Of a DNA stretch of 64,000 nucleotides, positions 54,863 to 63,512 are shown piece after piece (positions within the stretch are counted from its first letter, which is position 1; each line of letters opens with the position of its first letter). The translations under genes were made by a program, and so were the position numbers. The notes below the pieces were generated by a model that worked only from the letters and a program-made list of their open reading frames with translations, was not told the origin of the DNA and ran no database searches. Source of the DNA: Cupriavidus gilardii (GTDB lineage: Bacteria; Pseudomonadota; Gammaproteobacteria; Burkholderiales; Burkholderiaceae); NCBI RefSeq assembly GCF_013314895.1, contig NZ_JABTYE010000005.1, positions 124,001-188,000 on the forward strand. Direction: 5' to 3'.

Positions 54863-55735
54863 CTACACCGTCATGCTTGCCGCGGCCAGCAACTGCTCGT
54901 AGATGTAGCAGTGCAATAGCGCCGCCTCCCTTTCCCCCAGCAGATCGAACGCCACGCCGAACGCCGGAAACTCGGTGTCGTCGTCGTCGCGCGCCGGATT
55001 GCGGGCCCAGGCGTCCACGGTGATCTCGCTGTCGGTGCCCACGGTCCGCAGCACGAAGCGCAACTGCAGCCGCGTGCCCGGTGCCGGCAACGGCGCGGCG
55101 GTCTGCACCAGCGCGCCACCGGCGCTGAGGTCCGACAGCACCGCCAGACGCGGGACGCCGGTCGTGTCGCCGTTCGAATGCAGCAACTGCGCCGCCAGCC
55201 GCGTCTGCACGCGCGGGCTGCTGCGCACCGGCACCTGTTGCACCTCGGTGGGGACGGAAAGCACCAGATAGCGGAACGGGCTGCGGCACACCGCGGTCAC
55301 GGTGCAGCGGAAGCTGTAGATCGATTGGCCGGTGAAACCGCGCAGCAACACGTCTTCCCCCGCCTGAAAAGTGGCATCGTTGCCGCCGAATTGCGGCCAG
55401 CTGACAAACAGGCCCTGTTCGATAAAACCGATCAGCCGGCTCGCCGCGGCCCTGCCGCCATCGTCGGGGGACCGGATCTGCAGCAGCGTGCCGACCTGCA
55501 GCCCGAGCGGACCCGATGCCTGCTGCGCGGGCGCGACGTCCGATGGGGCGGCATCGTCCGCCGGCGCAGGATCCGGCCGGCATACCGAACCGTGACGAAA
55601 GACCAGCGCGACGTCGCGGCCGTCGGCGAGCACCTTGCCGCTGCCGAGCAGCAGATTGCCCGCCCCGTCGAGCAGCGACCAGGGCAAAGGCTGGCCGACC
55701 GGCAGGTCGTTCGGTGTCAAAGGAATCATGGGCAT
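54863..55735 (-). CDS. PilZ domain (YcgR-like) c-di-GMP receptor
   Basis: A 290-residue cytosolic protein. The N-terminal half (about 75-165) resembles the YcgR/flagellar-brake domain (GLQVGTLLQIRS, ASRLIGFIEQGLFVSWP), and the C-terminal half is PilZ: R171-SSP-R175 (RxxxR) and D202-L-S-A-G-G, the c-di-GMP-binding residues. It likely couples c-di-GMP to motility or surface functions. An N-terminal extension of about 70 residues precedes the brake domain. No flagellar genes are nearby. The start is the first good ATG. Confidence 0.82.
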   Translation of the reverse strand: MPMIPLTPNDLPVGQPLPWSLLDGAGNLLLGSGKVLADGRDVALVFRHGSVCRPDPAPADDAAPSDVAPAQQASGPLGLQVGTLLQIRSPDDGGRAAASRLIGFIEQGLFVSWPQFGGNDATFQAGEDVLLRGFTGQSIYSFRCTVTAVCRSPFRYLVLSVPTEVQQVPVRSSPRVQTRLAAQLLHSNGDTTGVPRLAVLSDLSAGGALVQTAAPLPAPGTRLQLRFVLRTVGTDSEITVDAWARNPARDDDDTEFPAFGVAFDLLGEREAALLHCYIYEQLLAAASMTV

Positions 55736-55931
55736 CCCAATTCAATGCCCACCGGCGTGGGCGACAGTACGGAGCGGACCGCCGGACCGCGGGACCGCGG
55801 TCGCGCTTCCTGATGCACAGCTATCGGCGTCACGCCGCAAAGGTTTAGCGCCCCCCCTACCTAAGGGGGATAGCGCAGCGCATGGCGCCGCGGTTATCCG
55901 ACGGCCAGCGAAAGCGCGGCGGATCGTCCCC

Positions 55932-55960
55932 TTGACGCAAGCACCGAGCCAGGCCAGAAT
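55932..55960 (+). promoter_or_regulatory. Sigma-70 promoter of the GntR gene
   Basis: TTGACG (55932-55937), 17-bp spacer, CAGAAT (55955-55960). Transcription would start near 55967, just before the GCTGTCTGACAGC palindrome. Confidence 0.6.
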
Positions 55961-55969
55961 CCCGCCCAA

Positions 55970-55982
55970 GCTGTCTGACAGC
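55970..55982. promoter_or_regulatory. 13-bp palindrome, GntR/FadR-type operator candidate
   Basis: GCTGTC-T-GACAGC is a perfect dyad just after the predicted transcription start and 33 bp before the GntR gene. FCD-type GntR regulators often bind TGTCnGACA-like dyads, so autoregulation is plausible. Confidence 0.6.
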
Positions 55983-56014
55983 CTTACAGATTACCGGCAA
56001 CGAAAGGCTGCTCC

Positions 56015-56770
56015 ATGCTGCCCGTCTCGCGCCCAACCTGCCAAATCCGCTTGGAACCCCTGAGCCGCCCTTCCTCCCTCGCCTCCCGCATCGCCGATGC
56101 GATCCGTGCCGACATCGGCGCGGGCCGCTTTGTTGCCGGCGCGCGCCTGCCGGCCGAATCCGCCCTGGCCGCAGCCTTCGGCGTCAGCCGGCCGATCGTG
56201 CGCGAGGCCATCGCGCAACTGAAGGCGGACGGCGTGCTGGTCACGCGCAAAGGTTCGGGGGCCTACGTCTCCGACACGCCCGGCGGACAGGTCTGGCGGC
56301 TGCGCGGCGATGCCGCCGGTGCGGACGGCGGCCCCGGCGACGGGCCGACGCTGGCACAGCTGTTCGAACTGCGCGTGATGGTCGAGACCGCCTGCGCCGA
56401 GCTGGCCGCGCGCCGCCGCACCGACGCGGACCTGGAGGCGATCGCCGCCGCGCTGGCCGCGATGCGCGTACAGCGTGACGATCCGGTGAGCGCCGCGGCA
56501 GCCGACGTGGCGTTCCATCAGGCCATCGCGCAGGCAGCGCACAACCCGTGCATCGCGGGGCTCACGGATTTCGTCGGCCAGCAGCTGCTGGTCGCCCGCC
56601 GGCTCGCCTGGGAGAACGCCGCCCGCTATCGCGGCGGACCGGGCGCGGCCGAAGCGGAGCACGCCGCGCTGGCCGATGCGATCGCCGCCGGCGATGCGAG
56701 CGCGGCCCGGCAGGCGGCGCGCCGCCATCTGGAAGCCGCCGCGGCGCGGATGGGGCTCGAACTGGATTGA
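56015..56770 (+). CDS. GntR-family regulator (FadR/FCD subfamily)
   Basis: A 251-residue GntR regulator. The winged HTH (about 20-85) shows IRADIGAGRFVAGARLPAES, FGVSRPIVREAIAQLKADGV and TRKGSGAYVS; the FCD effector domain (about 105-240) has LFELRVMVETACAELAARR and a His-rich region around DVAFHQAIAQAAHNPCIAGL that could hold a metal. The ATG at 56015 has no strong Shine-Dalgarno, and a later start is possible. It precedes an L-2-hydroxyglutarate-oxidase-like gene by 117 bp and probably regulates it. Confidence 0.9.
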   Translation: MLPVSRPTCQIRLEPLSRPSSLASRIADAIRADIGAGRFVAGARLPAESALAAAFGVSRPIVREAIAQLKADGVLVTRKGSGAYVSDTPGGQVWRLRGDAAGADGGPGDGPTLAQLFELRVMVETACAELAARRRTDADLEAIAAALAAMRVQRDDPVSAAAADVAFHQAIAQAAHNPCIAGLTDFVGQQLLVARRLAWENAARYRGGPGAAEAEHAALADAIAAGDASAARQAARRHLEAAAARMGLELD

Positions 56771-56887
56771 TCGACGACACAAGGGGACCGGCGCGATGGC
56801 AGGTCACTGCCTGCATGCGCTCCCTCGTGCAAACAGGCAGCAATTGGAAAGGCAGCAAGCCAACAAGCAAAGCAAGGGAAGCACGGC

Positions 56888-57991
56888 ATGGAATCAGTGG
56901 ATTGCGTGGTGATCGGCGCCGGCGTGGTCGGCCTGGCAGTGGCGCGGGCGCTCGCGCAGCAAGGGCGGGAGGTGGTGATCCTGGAGGCGGAGAACACCTT
57001 CGGCACGATCACCAGCGCGCGCAACAGCGAGGTGATACACGCGGGCATCTACTACCCGGCCGGCTCGCTGAAGGCGCGGCTGTGCGTGCGCGGCAAGGCG
57101 ATGCTGTACGACTATTGCGCGAGCCACCAGATCGCCCATCAGCGTTGCGGCAAGCTGATCGTCGCCACCAGCGCCGCCCAGATCGCCACGCTGGAAGGCA
57201 TTCGCGCAAAGGCTGCGGTCAACGGTGTGGACGATCTGCGTCTGCTCTCGCGCGAGGAAGCGCTGGCGCTCGAACCGAATCTGCAATGCGAGGCGGCGCT
57301 GCTGTCGCCATCGACAGGCATCGTCGACAGCCATGGCCTGATGCTGGCGCTGCTGGGCGATGCGGAACAGGCCGGCGCGATGCTGGCGGTGTGTTCGCCG
57401 GTGCTGAGCGGCGCCGTGACCCCCGACGGCATCGTGCTGCAGGTTGGCGGCGACACCGCGACCACGCTGCTGGCCCGCACCGTCGTCAACGCCGCCGGGC
57501 TGACCGCCCCCGAACTGGCGCGCCGGATCGAAGGCATGCCGGCGGCGCATATCCCGCCGCAGTTTTATGCCAAAGGGTGTTATTTCACGCTGACTGGCCG
57601 CGCGCCCTTCTCGCGGCTGATCTATCCGGTGCCGGAGGCGGCCGGCCTGGGCGTGCATCTGACGCTGGATCTGGGCGGCCAGGCACGCTTCGGCCCGAAT
57701 GTGCGATGGATCGACGAGATCGAATACGGCGTGGATCCGCACGATGCCGACAGCTTCTATGACGAGGTGCGGCGCTACTGGCCCGCGCTGGCGGAGGGTG
57801 CATTGCAGCCGGGCTATGCCGGCATCCGTCCGAAGATCAGCGGACCGGGCGAGGCTGCCGCGGACTTCCGCATCGACGGCCCGGCCGTGCATGGCGTGCC
57901 CGGGCTGGTGCATCTGTTCGGGATCGAATCGCCAGGGCTGACGGCATCGCTGGCGATCGGGGAGAAGGTGGCGGGGATGGCCGCGCAGTAA
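56888..57991 (+). CDS. L-2-hydroxyglutarate oxidase-like FAD oxidoreductase
   Basis: A 367-residue FAD enzyme of the DAO/LhgO family, oxidising a 2-hydroxy or 2-amino acid. The dinucleotide-binding [20 protein letters not shown] (GAGVVG, 10-15) and family stretches [37 protein letters not shown] and [11 protein letters not shown] are clear and match the LhgO/L2HGDH type. The exact substrate (L-2-hydroxyglutarate or another 2-hydroxy acid) is inference. The upstream gap has a purine-rich leader before the ATG. Confidence 0.85.
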   Translation: MESVDCVVIGAGVVGLAVARALAQQGREVVILEAENTFGTITSARNSEVIHAGIYYPAGSLKARLCVRGKAMLYDYCASHQIAHQRCGKLIVATSAAQIATLEGIRAKAAVNGVDDLRLLSREEALALEPNLQCEAALLSPSTGIVDSHGLMLALLGDAEQAGAMLAVCSPVLSGAVTPDGIVLQVGGDTATTLLARTVVNAAGLTAPELARRIEGMPAAHIPPQFYAKGCYFTLTGRAPFSRLIYPVPEAAGLGVHLTLDLGGQARFGPNVRWIDEIEYGVDPHDADSFYDEVRRYWPALAEGALQPGYAGIRPKISGPGEAAADFRIDGPAVHGVPGLVHLFGIESPGLTASLAIGEKVAGMAAQ

Positions 57992-58019
57992 CGACGGGTT
58001 CCAATTGTCGCTGGCCTGG

Positions 58020-58051
58020 CTCCCCCTCTCCCGCCATGCGGGAGAGCGGAG
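58020..58051. repeat. Dispersed GA-rich inverted repeat, copy 3 (imperfect)
   Basis: CTCCCCCTCTCCCGC opposite GCGGGAGAGCGGAG with a CAT loop and small mismatches. It lies between the convergent LhgO-like and aroC genes. Confidence 0.75.
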
Positions 58052-58068
58052 AACCCCTACAGCTCGGT

Positions 58069-59181
58069 TTAGCCCGTCACGCCCGGCGCCTGCGCCGGAA
58101 TCCGCGGCGTCTCCACCCGCACGTCGCCGCATTGCGCGCGATGGCGCAGCGCGTGGTCCATCAGCACCAGGGCCAGCATCGCCTCGGCGATCGGCGTGGC
58201 GCGGATGCCCACGCAGGGGTCGTGGCGGCCGAAGGTCTCGACCGTGGCGGCCTGCCCGGCCTTGTCGATCGATTCGCGCGGCGTGCGGATGCTCGAGGTC
58301 GGCTTGATCGCCAGCGACACCGTGATGTCCTGTCCGGTCGAGATGCCGCCCAGCACGCCGCCGGCATTGTTGGTGCGAAAACCTGCCGCGGTCAGCTCGT
58401 CGCCATGGACGCTGCCACGCTGCGCCACGCTGGCGAAGCCCGCGCCAATCTCGACGCCCTTGACCGCATTGATGCCCATCATCGCGTGCGCGATATCGGC
58501 GTCGAGCTTGTCGAACAGCGGCTCGCCCAGGCCCACCGGCACGCCGCTGGCTACCACCTCGATGCGCGCGCCGACCGAATCGCCGTCGCGGCGCAGCGCG
58601 TCCATATAGGTTTCCAGCTCGGGAACGATATTGGCGTCGGCGGCGAAGAACGGATTGCGCGGCACCTCGGCCCAGTCGGTGAACGGCACCTGGATCTCGC
58701 CCAGCTGGGACATATAGCCCCGGATCTCGGTGCCGTACTGCTCGCGCAGCCATTTGCGCGCGACCGCTGCGGCCGCCACCACCGGCGCGGTCAGTCGGGC
58801 CGACGAACGGCCGCCGCCGCGATGGTCACGGATACCGTATTTCTGCCAGTAGGTGTAATCGGCGTGGCCCGGGCGGAAGGTCTCGACGATATTGCCGTAG
58901 TCCTTGCTGCGCTGGTCGGTATTGCGGATCAGCAGGCAGATCGGCGTGCCGGTGGTCTTGCCCTCGAACACGCCCGACAGGATCTCGACCTGGTCCGGCT
59001 CCTTGCGCTGCGTCACGTGGCGCGACGTGCCCGGCTTGCGGCGGTCCAGATCGCCCTGGATATCGGCCTCGCACAGGCTCATGCCCGGCGGGCAGCCATC
59101 GACCACCGCGCCGATGGCGGGTCCGTGCGACTCGCCGAAGGTGGTGACTGTGAAAAGCAGGCCGAGAGTATTGCCGGACAT
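58069..59181 (-). CDS. aroC: Chorismate synthase
   Basis: FMN-dependent last step of the shikimate pathway, 5-enolpyruvylshikimate-3-phosphate to chorismate. The 370-residue protein has [38 protein letters not shown], GRGxGRSSAR-type [34 protein letters not shown] and [20 protein letters not shown]. The start at 59181 gives the standard MSGNTLG; four codons upstream are also open. Neighbours are unrelated to aromatic synthesis. Confidence 0.97.
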   Translation of the reverse strand: MSGNTLGLLFTVTTFGESHGPAIGAVVDGCPPGMSLCEADIQGDLDRRKPGTSRHVTQRKEPDQVEILSGVFEGKTTGTPICLLIRNTDQRSKDYGNIVETFRPGHADYTYWQKYGIRDHRGGGRSSARLTAPVVAAAAVARKWLREQYGTEIRGYMSQLGEIQVPFTDWAEVPRNPFFAADANIVPELETYMDALRRDGDSVGARIEVVASGVPVGLGEPLFDKLDADIAHAMMGINAVKGVEIGAGFASVAQRGSVHGDELTAAGFRTNNAGGVLGGISTGQDITVSLAIKPTSSIRTPRESIDKAGQAATVETFGRHDPCVGIRATPIAEAMLALVLMDHALRHRAQCGDVRVETPRIPAQAPGVTG

Positions 59182-59233
59182 GATGAAAACCACGCAGGAA
59201 TTGGGAAAGGCCTACATTGTACGGCCTGATGTG

Positions 59234-59273
59234 GCACTGCACGGCACTGCACGGCGCTGCACGGCACCGCACT
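59234..59273. repeat. 10-bp tandem repeat upstream of aroC
   Basis: Four units of GCACTGCACG (two perfect, two with one or two changes) lie between aroC and the lysophospholipid transporter gene, within about 55 bp of the aroC start. Confidence 0.85.
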
Positions 59274-59305
59274 GCGGCGCCGGCTCCGACGCTGGTGGCC
59301 CTGGC

Positions 59306-61213
59306 CTACCGCCACTCGCCGCGCAAGCCCTGCACCACCTGCTGCAGGCCTTCCGGCGTGGCCTGCTCCGGCGCGATCGGCTCGCCCACCACCAGTTCGA
59401 GGCGGCTCAGGATGCCGCGCCGGAACGGCCGCGTCATCGCCGCGCCGCCCTTGCGCGAGAAAAAGCTGCCCCACAGGCCGCGCAGCGCCATCGGCACCAC
59501 TGGCACCGGCGTGCGCCGCACGATCTGCTGCACGCCCTGCTTGAACGGATTGATGTCGCCACTGGCGGTGATCTTGCCTTCCGGGAAGATGCAGACCAGT
59601 TCGCCGGCCGCCAACGCACGCGCGACCTCGTCGTAGGCGTGCTTCAGCGTCTGCGGGTCTTCATGCGCGGGCGCGATCGGAATCGCGCGCGCCTGCCGGA
59701 AGAACCACGACAGCAGCGGTACTCCGAAGATCCGGTGGTCCATCACGAAGCGCACCGGGCGCGGGCTGGCCGCCATCAGCACCACCGCGTCGGCAAAGCT
59801 GACGTGATTGCAGACCAGCACCGCCGGCCCCTCGGCGGGAATGCGGTCGGCATTGACCCGCTTGAGCCGGTACACCGTATGCACCAGGATCCAGGCGACG
59901 AAGCGCAGCAGGAACTCCGGCACCACCGAATAGATGTAGATCGCCACCACCGCATTGAGCAGGCCCACGGCCAGGAACAGTTCGGGGATGCTGTAGCCGG
60001 CGCCGGTCATCGCCATCGCCAGCAGCGCCGAGGCGATCATGAACAGGCTGTTCAGGATGTTGTTGGCGGCGATGATCCGCGCGCGATGGGTGGGCGCGCT
60101 GCGGCTCTGGATCAGCGCGTAGAGCGGCACGCTGTAGAAGCCGCCGAACATCGCCAGCAGGAACAGGTCGGCCAGCACGCGCCAGTGCGCGGGCTCTGCG
60201 ATGAAGGCCGCGACGCCGCTCAGCGCGGCCGGCGCCTGGCCGCGGCTGGCGAAGTACAGGTCGATCGCGAACACCGTCATGCCGATCGAGCCGAACGGCA
60301 CCAACCCCACCTCGACATGCCGGCCCGATAGCCGCTCGCACAGCAGCGAGCCAACGCCGATGCCGACTGAGAACACCGCCAGCAGCAGCGTCACCACGCT
60401 CTGGTCGCCGCCGAGCACGGTCTTGGCGAAGGCGAAGAACGAGGTCAGGAAGGTCGCGCCGAGAAACCACAGCCACGAGATGCCGAGCAGGCTCAGGAAC
60501 ACGGTGCGGCTCTTGCGCGCCAGCATCAGGTTGCGCCAGGTTTCGGTGACCGGATTCCAGTTCAGCCGCAGATCCGGCTGCGGTGCCGGAGACAGCGGCA
60601 CGCGCGAGGCCGCCACGCGGCCGGTGATCGCCAGCGCCACGCAGGCGCCGCCGATATAGAGCGTCGCGGAGATGCCGTCCTGGGATGCCGCTCCACCCAC
60701 TGCCGCCAGCTCGCCGCCCAGCACGGTCCCCAGCAGGATCGCGACGAAGGTGCCCATCTCGACCAGCCCGTTGCCGCCGACCAGCTCGCTCTCGTCCAGA
60801 TGCTGCGGCAGGTAGGCGTATTTGACCGGGCCGAACAGCGTCGAATGCAGGCCCATCAGGAAGGTCGTCAGGTACAGCAGCGGCGCGTTATACCAGGCAA
60901 AGCCCGCCAGCCCGACCACCATGATGGCGATCTCCAGCGTCTTGACCAGCCGGATCAGCCGCGACTTCTCGATCTTGTCGGCGATCTGCCCGCTGGTCGC
61001 CGAGAACAGCACGAACGGCGCGATAAAGATCGCCGAGATCAGGAACGCCGCGCTGGCGCCGTCCACGCCCTCGAAGCGCGCGGTCTGGTAGGTCACCAGC
61101 GAGGTGAACGCGACCTTGAACACGTTGTCGTTCATCGCGCCCAGGAACTGGGTCCAGAAGAACGGCGCAAAGCGGCGCTCGCGCAGCAGGCGGGACTGGC
61201 TCGATTGGCTCAT
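59306..61213 (-). CDS. LplT-Aas-like fusion: MFS lysophospholipid transporter + PlsC acyltransferase
   Basis: A 635-residue fusion. Residues about 10-430 are an MFS transporter of the LplT type (FFWTQFLGAMNDNVFKVAFT, FGPVKYAYLPQHLDESELVG). The C-terminal part is a PlsC-like acyltransferase with NHVSFADAV (H470, D475: HxxxxD) and CIFPEGKIT, and lacks the acyl-ACP synthetase part of full Aas. It probably flips lysophospholipid into the inner membrane and reacylates it. Short Ser/Gln-rich N-terminus. The start is the first ATG. Confidence 0.9.
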   Translation of the reverse strand: MSQSSQSRLLRERRFAPFFWTQFLGAMNDNVFKVAFTSLVTYQTARFEGVDGASAAFLISAIFIAPFVLFSATSGQIADKIEKSRLIRLVKTLEIAIMVVGLAGFAWYNAPLLYLTTFLMGLHSTLFGPVKYAYLPQHLDESELVGGNGLVEMGTFVAILLGTVLGGELAAVGGAASQDGISATLYIGGACVALAITGRVAASRVPLSPAPQPDLRLNWNPVTETWRNLMLARKSRTVFLSLLGISWLWFLGATFLTSFFAFAKTVLGGDQSVVTLLLAVFSVGIGVGSLLCERLSGRHVEVGLVPFGSIGMTVFAIDLYFASRGQAPAALSGVAAFIAEPAHWRVLADLFLLAMFGGFYSVPLYALIQSRSAPTHRARIIAANNILNSLFMIASALLAMAMTGAGYSIPELFLAVGLLNAVVAIYIYSVVPEFLLRFVAWILVHTVYRLKRVNADRIPAEGPAVLVCNHVSFADAVVLMAASPRPVRFVMDHRIFGVPLLSWFFRQARAIPIAPAHEDPQTLKHAYDEVARALAAGELVCIFPEGKITASGDINPFKQGVQQIVRRTPVPVVPMALRGLWGSFFSRKGGAAMTRPFRRGILSRLELVVGEPIAPEQATPEGLQQVVQGLRGEWR

Positions 61214-61385
61214 GGGAGGGCGATTGGCGAAAGGGACGGCGCGAGGGACGGCGCGCGGGATGTTGCGGGCAACGATGCGGCGCGATCGGGCCGCGGTGAT
61301 GCGGGACGGGTGGATCAGCCGAGAGAGTCGCGGGCGGTACCGTCACGGTCCGCCCGCCGGGCGCGGGGCGGCCTCGGCCGCCCCT

Positions 61386-61832
61386 TCAGTTGGCCTTCTC
61401 TTCCGGCCAGTCGCGGATATAGGCCTTCAGCATGCGGTTCTCGAAGCTCTGCTCCTCGACCACCGCCTTGGCCACGTCGTAGAACGAAATCACGCCCATC
61501 AGCGTGCGGCTGTCGAGCACCGGCATATAGCGGGCATGGCGCTCGAGCATCATGCGGCGGACCTCGTTGACATCGGTCTCCGGCGTGCAGGTCAGCGGCG
61601 CGTCGTCCATCACGCGGCGGATCGTCGCGTTGCCGACATTGCCGTTGTTCGAGGCCAGCGTCTGGATGATCTCGCGGAAGGTCAGCATGCCGACCAGTTC
61701 GCCGTACTCCATCACGACCAGCGAGCCGATGTCGTGCTCGGCCATCGTGGTGACCGCCTCCAGCAGTGACGTATCCGGCTTGACGGTATAGAGCGTATTG
61801 CCCTTGATCTGCAGGATGTCGCTGACTTTCAT
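61386..61832 (-). CDS. CBS-domain pair protein
   Basis: A 148-residue protein made of two CBS domains (MKVSDILQIKGNTLYTVKPD, HDIGSLVVMEYGELVGMLTF; then MDDAPLTCTPETDVNEVRRM, MPVLDSRTLMGVISFYDVAK). Such stand-alone CBS pairs bind adenosine nucleotides or NAD and act as small regulatory modules. The start at 61832 is set by GGGGAGA upstream. It lies 172 bp upstream of the LplT-Aas gene on the same strand; its target is unknown. The 309 bp between it and metY hold no gene. Confidence 0.9.
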   Translation of the reverse strand: MKVSDILQIKGNTLYTVKPDTSLLEAVTTMAEHDIGSLVVMEYGELVGMLTFREIIQTLASNNGNVGNATIRRVMDDAPLTCTPETDVNEVRRMMLERHARYMPVLDSRTLMGVISFYDVAKAVVEEQSFENRMLKAYIRDWPEEKAN

Positions 61833-62141
61833 AATGGTCTCCCCTCGATGATGCCGGTGCGGCGGGCGGCGGGCGTCGCCCCGCCCGCCCTGCCTGATCC
61901 GCCCGAACCGCGTGGCCGCGCAGGCGTTGCGCGCCATCCGCCATAGATGGGCCGATGCTAGCCGAAAGCGGGCGCCCAAGTAAAGCCGGGGCCCTTCGGC
62001 CATGCGGTCCGCCGCCGGCGGGCCAATGCTACGATGCAGGCCGGCACATCCGCATGCCGCCGCACGCCTGCTCCCCGCGGGACCGTGCCGATGCCGGCCG
62101 CCGTCAGACCGCTTCGCTGGAACCACGATTCGATAGAGACC

Positions 62142-63512
62142 ATGTCCGATACCCGTTTCGATACCCTCGCGCTGCACGCCGGCGCCGCGCCCGACCCCGC
62201 CACGGGGGCGCGTGCCACGCCGATCCACCTGACCACGTCGTTCGTGTTCCGCGACAGCGAGCACGCGGCCTCGCTGTTCAATATGGAACGCGCCGGCCAC
62301 GTGTACTCGCGGATCTCCAATCCGACCGTGGCCGTGTTCGAGGAACGCGTCGCCGCGCTGGAGAACGGCGTCGGCGCGATCGCCACGGCCTCGGGCCAGG
62401 CTGCGCTGCATCTGGCGATCGCCACGCTGATGGGCAGCGGCTCGCATATCGTCGCCTCGTCCGCGCTGTACGGCGGCTCGCACAACCTGCTGCACTACAC
62501 GCTGCGCCGTTTCGGCATCGAAACCACCTTCGTGCAGGCGCGCGATATCGACGCCTGGCGCGCCGCGATCCGCCCCGAGACCCGGCTGCTGTTCGGCGAG
62601 ACGCTGGGCAATCCTGGGCTGGACGTGCTCGACATCCCGACGCTCGCTCAGCTTGGCGACGAGCATGGCATTCCGCTGCTGGTGGACTCGACCTTCACCA
62701 CGCCCTATCTGATCCAGCCGTTCGCGCACGGCGCCGCGCTGCTCTACCACTCGGCGACCAAGTTCCTGGGCGGCCATGGCACCACCATCGGCGGCGTGCT
62801 GGCCGAGGGCGGCAACTTCGACTTCGAGGCTTCGGGACGCTTTCCCGAGCTGTCGGAGCCGTACGCGGGCTTTCACAACATGGTCTTCACCGAGGAGAGC
62901 ACCGTCGCACCGTTCCTGCTGCGCGCGCGTCGCGAGGGCCTGCGCGACTTCGGCGCCTGCATGAACCCGATGGCGGCGTGGCAGCTGCTGCAGGGCATCG
63001 AGACGCTGCCGCTGCGGATGGCCCGCCATGTCGACAATGCGCGCCGCGTGGTGCAGTTCCTCGTCTCGCATCCGATGGTCGAGTCGGTGGCCTACCCCGA
63101 GCTCGAATCGCACCCCGACCATGCGCTCGCGAAGCGGCTGCTGCCGCGCGGCTGCGGCGCGGTGTTCAGCTTCAATCTGAAGGGCGATCGCGCCGCCGGC
63201 CAGCGCTTCATCGAGAGCCTGACGCTGTTCTCGCATCTGGCCAATGTCGGCGACGCCCGCTCGCTGGTGATCCATCCCGCCTCGACCACGCACTTCCGCA
63301 TGGATGCGTCGGCGCTGCGCTCGGCCGGCATCGCCGAGGGCACGATCCGCTTGTCGATCGGCCTGGAAGATCCGGACGATCTGATCGACGATCTGAAGCG
63401 CGGGCTGAAGGCGGCGCAGAAGTCGATGGAGAAAGGCGGCGGAAGCAGCGGTCGCAGCGCTGCCAGCGGTACCGGCGCCGCCGGCAACAAGAGCAACGGA
63501 GGGCAAGCCTGA
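62142..63512 (+). CDS. metY: O-acetylhomoserine sulfhydrylase-type PLP enzyme
   Basis: A Cys/Met-metabolism PLP enzyme of 456 residues that would make homocysteine or methionine precursors from O-acetyl- or O-succinylhomoserine plus sulfide. The PLP lysine is K207 in YHSATKFLGGHGTTIGGVLA; other motifs are YSRISNPTVAVFEERVAALE, GETLGNPGLDVLDI and SLIHPASTTHF-like SLVIHPASTTHFRM. The length and GGHGTTIGG favour the OAH (MetY) branch over MetZ. The C-terminal 25 residues are Gly/Ser/Ala-rich. The start at 62142 gives MSDTRFDTLALHAGAA. Its stop overlaps the next gene's ATG. Confidence 0.9.
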   Translation: MSDTRFDTLALHAGAAPDPATGARATPIHLTTSFVFRDSEHAASLFNMERAGHVYSRISNPTVAVFEERVAALENGVGAIATASGQAALHLAIATLMGSGSHIVASSALYGGSHNLLHYTLRRFGIETTFVQARDIDAWRAAIRPETRLLFGETLGNPGLDVLDIPTLAQLGDEHGIPLLVDSTFTTPYLIQPFAHGAALLYHSATKFLGGHGTTIGGVLAEGGNFDFEASGRFPELSEPYAGFHNMVFTEESTVAPFLLRARREGLRDFGACMNPMAAWQLLQGIETLPLRMARHVDNARRVVQFLVSHPMVESVAYPELESHPDHALAKRLLPRGCGAVFSFNLKGDRAAGQRFIESLTLFSHLANVGDARSLVIHPASTTHFRMDASALRSAGIAEGTIRLSIGLEDPDDLIDDLKRGLKAAQKSMEKGGGSSGRSAASGTGAAGNKSNGGQA

